The notes below the pieces were generated by a model, which saw only the letters and a program-made list of their open reading frames with translations, was not told the DNA's origin and ran no database searches. Position numbers and translations under genes: made by a program. Positions 15,590 to 17,807 of a stretch of DNA of 17,807 bases are shown one piece after another (the stretch's first letter is position 1; each line of letters begins with the position of its first letter). Source of the DNA: UBA7396 sp034676185. GTDB lineage: Bacteria > Patescibacteriota > Gracilibacteria > BD1-5 > UBA6164. The stretch covers positions 1-17,807 of the forward strand of contig JAUCCN010000020.1 of NCBI GenBank assembly GCA_034676185.1, written 5' to 3'.

Positions 15590-17458
15590 TTAGTCTTTAG
15601 AAAAATTTTCATCCTCTTCTTCTGGTATAAATTTTTGTATTGATGAAATATCTTTGTAGTATTTTGGTTTAAATGCATAATCAACATCAACATCTTTTAT
15701 ATCAAAATTTGAGAACACAACTCATGAAGCAGTATTTTCAAAATTTACGTGCGCATCTACTTCTAAACTCATATCTCAAAATGTTACTACAAGTGTTTTA
15801 TCATCTAAAAGATATATTTTTGAAAAATTCCAATCACTTCAAATACCATAATCACTATAATAATCTCTTTTATATTGATCTTCATGTAGTAATGTAGAAA
15901 TATTTTCAAATTTTTCAATTAATTCTTGTTGTAAAAATTGTGTTTTTGCATCATTTATTTCGTATTCATTAGCATCACAAACAAATCATTGTTCTTCTTG
16001 TGAATAATAAATTTCTCTAAAACGACAATTTGAAGAAATATATCTTTGGTAATCACCATATTTTTCAGCCAGATGTACATTTGTAAAATAATAATATTCT
16101 CCATCAATAAAATATTTTTTATTTTGTGGAACAGAAAGTACTAAATCCGTTTCAAAAATAGAAAATGGAACTTTATTTTTAAATATTTTATTATTTTGAG
16201 TTCAAAGAATAATTTTATTTCCGTCTTGTTTTAAAACTAAATCACTAAATTGAGATTGTATCATATTTGAAATTTCTTCATTTCCATAAACAGTTCTCAC
16301 AAGTTTTACACTCATAGTATTTCCAGTTGAAGATTCAACTTTTATTCCAGAAATGTTTCAGATTTCTCAAAACATATTATCCATAAACATATTTGAAACA
16401 TCTAATTCAACCTTATCAGCTGTTATATTATTCATATCAAGCACTGCTTCTTGAGTTAAAGCGACTCTTCCAAAATACTTTTCTGTTAAATTAAATCCTG
16501 TTGAAACTCCTAAAAATAATGCTATAAGAAATGAAATTCCTGCTCAAGCAAAAAAGTATCCATTGAGAGTTTTTTTCTTTATTGCGTATAAAAAAGTTCA
16601 AAAAGTCAGTATAGTTGCTGAAATAATTCAAAATATAACTCCCCATAAAAAATATCCTGGTAATACAGAGAAAAATTCCATATTTCAAATACTAAATCCT
16701 GAAAAATAAAATGCTCCCATTACTAAAAGTACTAATAATACTGATGCAAAACAAAAACTTAAAATTCAAAAAAATACAAACCTAATAATTGGGAAAATAT
16801 TATCACGAATAAATTTTATAATAAATCAAATCATTTTAAAACTTTTTACAAAAATAAACTTTATTAAATATATAATCGTATTATGAGTATTATAAATAAA
16901 ATCTTTTACTTCTAAATAAATTTGTTTTTGGAAATATCATAAAACAGAAAGTTTTTCATATGAAGTTCATTTTACTGGAAGAATCAATCAAGCAAGTAAA
17001 TATAGCCATGCACTCATTCCAAATACAAAAACAAATAATACAAGTATCAGTCTTATCATCCAAACAGGAATTCCTATTTTTTGTGCTAATACTCAAGAAA
17101 TACCAAGAAAAATAGCTCCATTATTATCTCTTTCCCATTCAGCTTCAATAAGTTTTTCATAGAATACTTCTTGTGGTTCTCTAGATTTTTCTTTTTTTGG
17201 TTGAGTTTTTTTACTTTCTACATAATCAGAAAATATAACTTCAGGTTCTCAAACTTCTTTCAAGATTTTTTTGATTTTTAATTGATCAAATTCAGTTTCA
17301 AGAGAAAGTTTCTCAAATACCATTTCTTCAATATCATGATATAATTCTGAGTCAATATTATTTTCTAAAATATAATTTTGAATTTTTTGTAAGTATTCAG
17401 TTACAATATTTTTTTCTTTTTCTCAAATATTGAGTTTATATTCTTTAAATTTATCCAT
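15590..17458 (-). CDS. HAAS (DUF1700)-PspC multidomain membrane protein, putative envelope sensor paired with PadR
   Basis: This encodes 622 aa in one uninterrupted frame under UGA=Gly and ends in TAA. Residues 1-75 resemble the HAAS/DUF1700 helical domain (YLQKIQNYILENNID ... KKILKEVGEPEVIFSDYVES), often encoded next to PadR. Residues 114-163 are a PspC-like domain (GAIFLGISGVLAQKIGIP ... WLYLLAGLILP). Hydrophobic helices follow at about 225-253, 264-292 and 300-320. Residues 321-622 form a soluble domain with alternating beta-like segments (NISGIKVESSTGNTMSVKL) reminiscent of DUF4097 domains found with PadR/HAAS genes; that match is weak. An internal Met at 209 could suggest two genes, but no stop separates them. 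It begins 22 bases after the padR stop, so the two are co-transcribed. The likely role is sensing membrane or envelope state and modulating PadR. Confidence 0.83.
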
Positions 17459-17480
17459 AGTGATGTTTTAAAAGTTAAAA

Positions 17481-17801
17481 TTATTTGTCTAATATTTTGG
17501 CAATAGAGTTTTTTATATCTATCCAGTTTTTTTCCATTATTATAAGCATATCTCTTCCCTCACTGGTCAAAGTATAATACTTTCTTGGATGTCCTGATTC
17601 AGATTCTACCCAATAATAATTGATAAGATTATCAGTTTTTAAACGAGAAAGAAGTGGATAAATAGTTCATTCTGCAACTATTAAGTCTCCTTGTTTTAAT
17701 TTTTGAATAATTTCTCCTCAGTAAATATCTCACTTTGAGATAATACCAAGAATAATATATTCCAAAATTCCCTTCCTCATTTGTGTTGAGATTTTTTCCA
17801 T
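17481..17801 (-). CDS. PadR-family transcriptional regulator
   Basis: This encodes 106 aa, a typical PadR length, and ends in TAA. The N-terminal winged helix is clear: MRKGILEYIILGIISKGDIYGGEII, then AEGTIYPLLSRLKTDNLI (recognition helix region) and the wing SESGHPRKYYTLTSEG. A short C-terminal helix for dimerisation follows. PadR proteins usually repress and bind ATGT/ACAT dyads. The Gly of GTIYP and one of IYGGE are UGA codons. It is the first visible gene of the minus-strand cluster, with only 6 bases left in the window upstream, so its own promoter and operator cannot be seen. The start matches the family N-terminus. It forms a two-gene unit with the HAAS/PspC protein, the usual partner arrangement for PadR. 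Confidence 0.93.
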
Positions 17802-17807
17802 ATATTT

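Noticed and set aside
16491..16688. 65-aa minus-strand ORF in another frame of the membrane protein
   Set aside because: The 622-codon frame with the PspC domain is continuous through this region, and this shorter frame has no support.
15590..16834. Separate gene starting at the internal ATG 16834
   Set aside because: The upstream frame runs into it without a stop, and no promoter or intergenic gap is visible. A single fusion gene is the simpler reading, although internal initiation cannot be excluded.
87..17801. Widespread pseudogenes or frameshifts, suggested by the many short ORFs under the standard code
   Set aside because: All breaks are in-frame UGA codons at positions where the families have Gly. 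With UGA=Gly the genes are full length and have no frameshift.
1..17807. tRNA, rRNA, CRISPR array or insertion sequence
   Set aside because: All intergenic gaps were read. None holds a cloverleaf, repeat-spacer array, transposase frame or terminal inverted repeats with target duplications.

Overview
The window is about 17.8 kb of AT-rich bacterial DNA that reads correctly only if UGA is sense and encodes glycine (translation table 25). Read with UGA as stop, nearly every gene breaks into fragments. Read as Gly, the pieces join into full-length conserved proteins, and UGA falls at invariant glycines: the HGGGW and GxSxG motifs of an esterase, the DLGTGSG motif of a methyltransferase, the DFGTG motif of an EAL domain, the SGAS flavinylation motif and the GTIYPL motif of PadR. 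All fifteen complete genes end in TAA or TAG. This points to the Candidate Phyla Radiation lineages Gracilibacteria (BD1-5) or Absconditabacteria (SR1). I infer this from the code and gene content, not from a marker-gene tree. No tRNA, rRNA, CRISPR array, transposase or phage gene was seen, and no gene-free gap exceeds 300 bases.

Layout. 1-1.9 kb: possible end of a plus-strand gene, then a minus-strand secreted esterase with a poly-Ser linker. 2.0-5.7 kb (plus): frr, then a 990-aa protein ending in an EAL (c-di-GMP phosphodiesterase) domain. 5.68-5.83 kb: a short unit with its own promoter and terminator and room for only a 7-codon ORF. 5.86-7.3 kb (plus): miaB. 7.36-8.16 kb (minus): efp and the bL33 gene. 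8.28-9.32 kb (plus): a class I methyltransferase, convergent with elp3 (9.33-11.04 kb, minus) across a 2-base gap. 11.18-12.27 kb (plus): a Cys-rich secreted protein and a DUF4870-like membrane protein. 12.3-17.8 kb (all minus, read right to left): a padR regulator, a 622-aa HAAS/PspC membrane protein, an FMN_bind lipoprotein, apbE (FAD:protein FMN transferase) and a 557-aa exported protein.

The left two thirds is mostly translation and tRNA-modification housekeeping (RRF, EF-P, bL33, MiaB, Elp3), with c-di-GMP turnover and cell-surface proteins between. The right third looks like a compact envelope module: a PadR repressor paired with a membrane sensor, a lipoprotein carrying a covalent-FMN motif, and the transferase that would load the flavin. 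This combination in a recoded, reduced genome is the most interesting content of the window.

Expression signals are unusually readable. Several genes have near-consensus TTGnnn / TAnAAT promoters with 16-17 base spacers and start codons about 23-30 bases past the predicted transcription start. None of the fifteen genes has a convincing Shine-Dalgarno sequence at its own start codon. Several intrinsic terminators are near-perfect palindromes flanked by A and T runs, so they could work in both directions between convergent genes.
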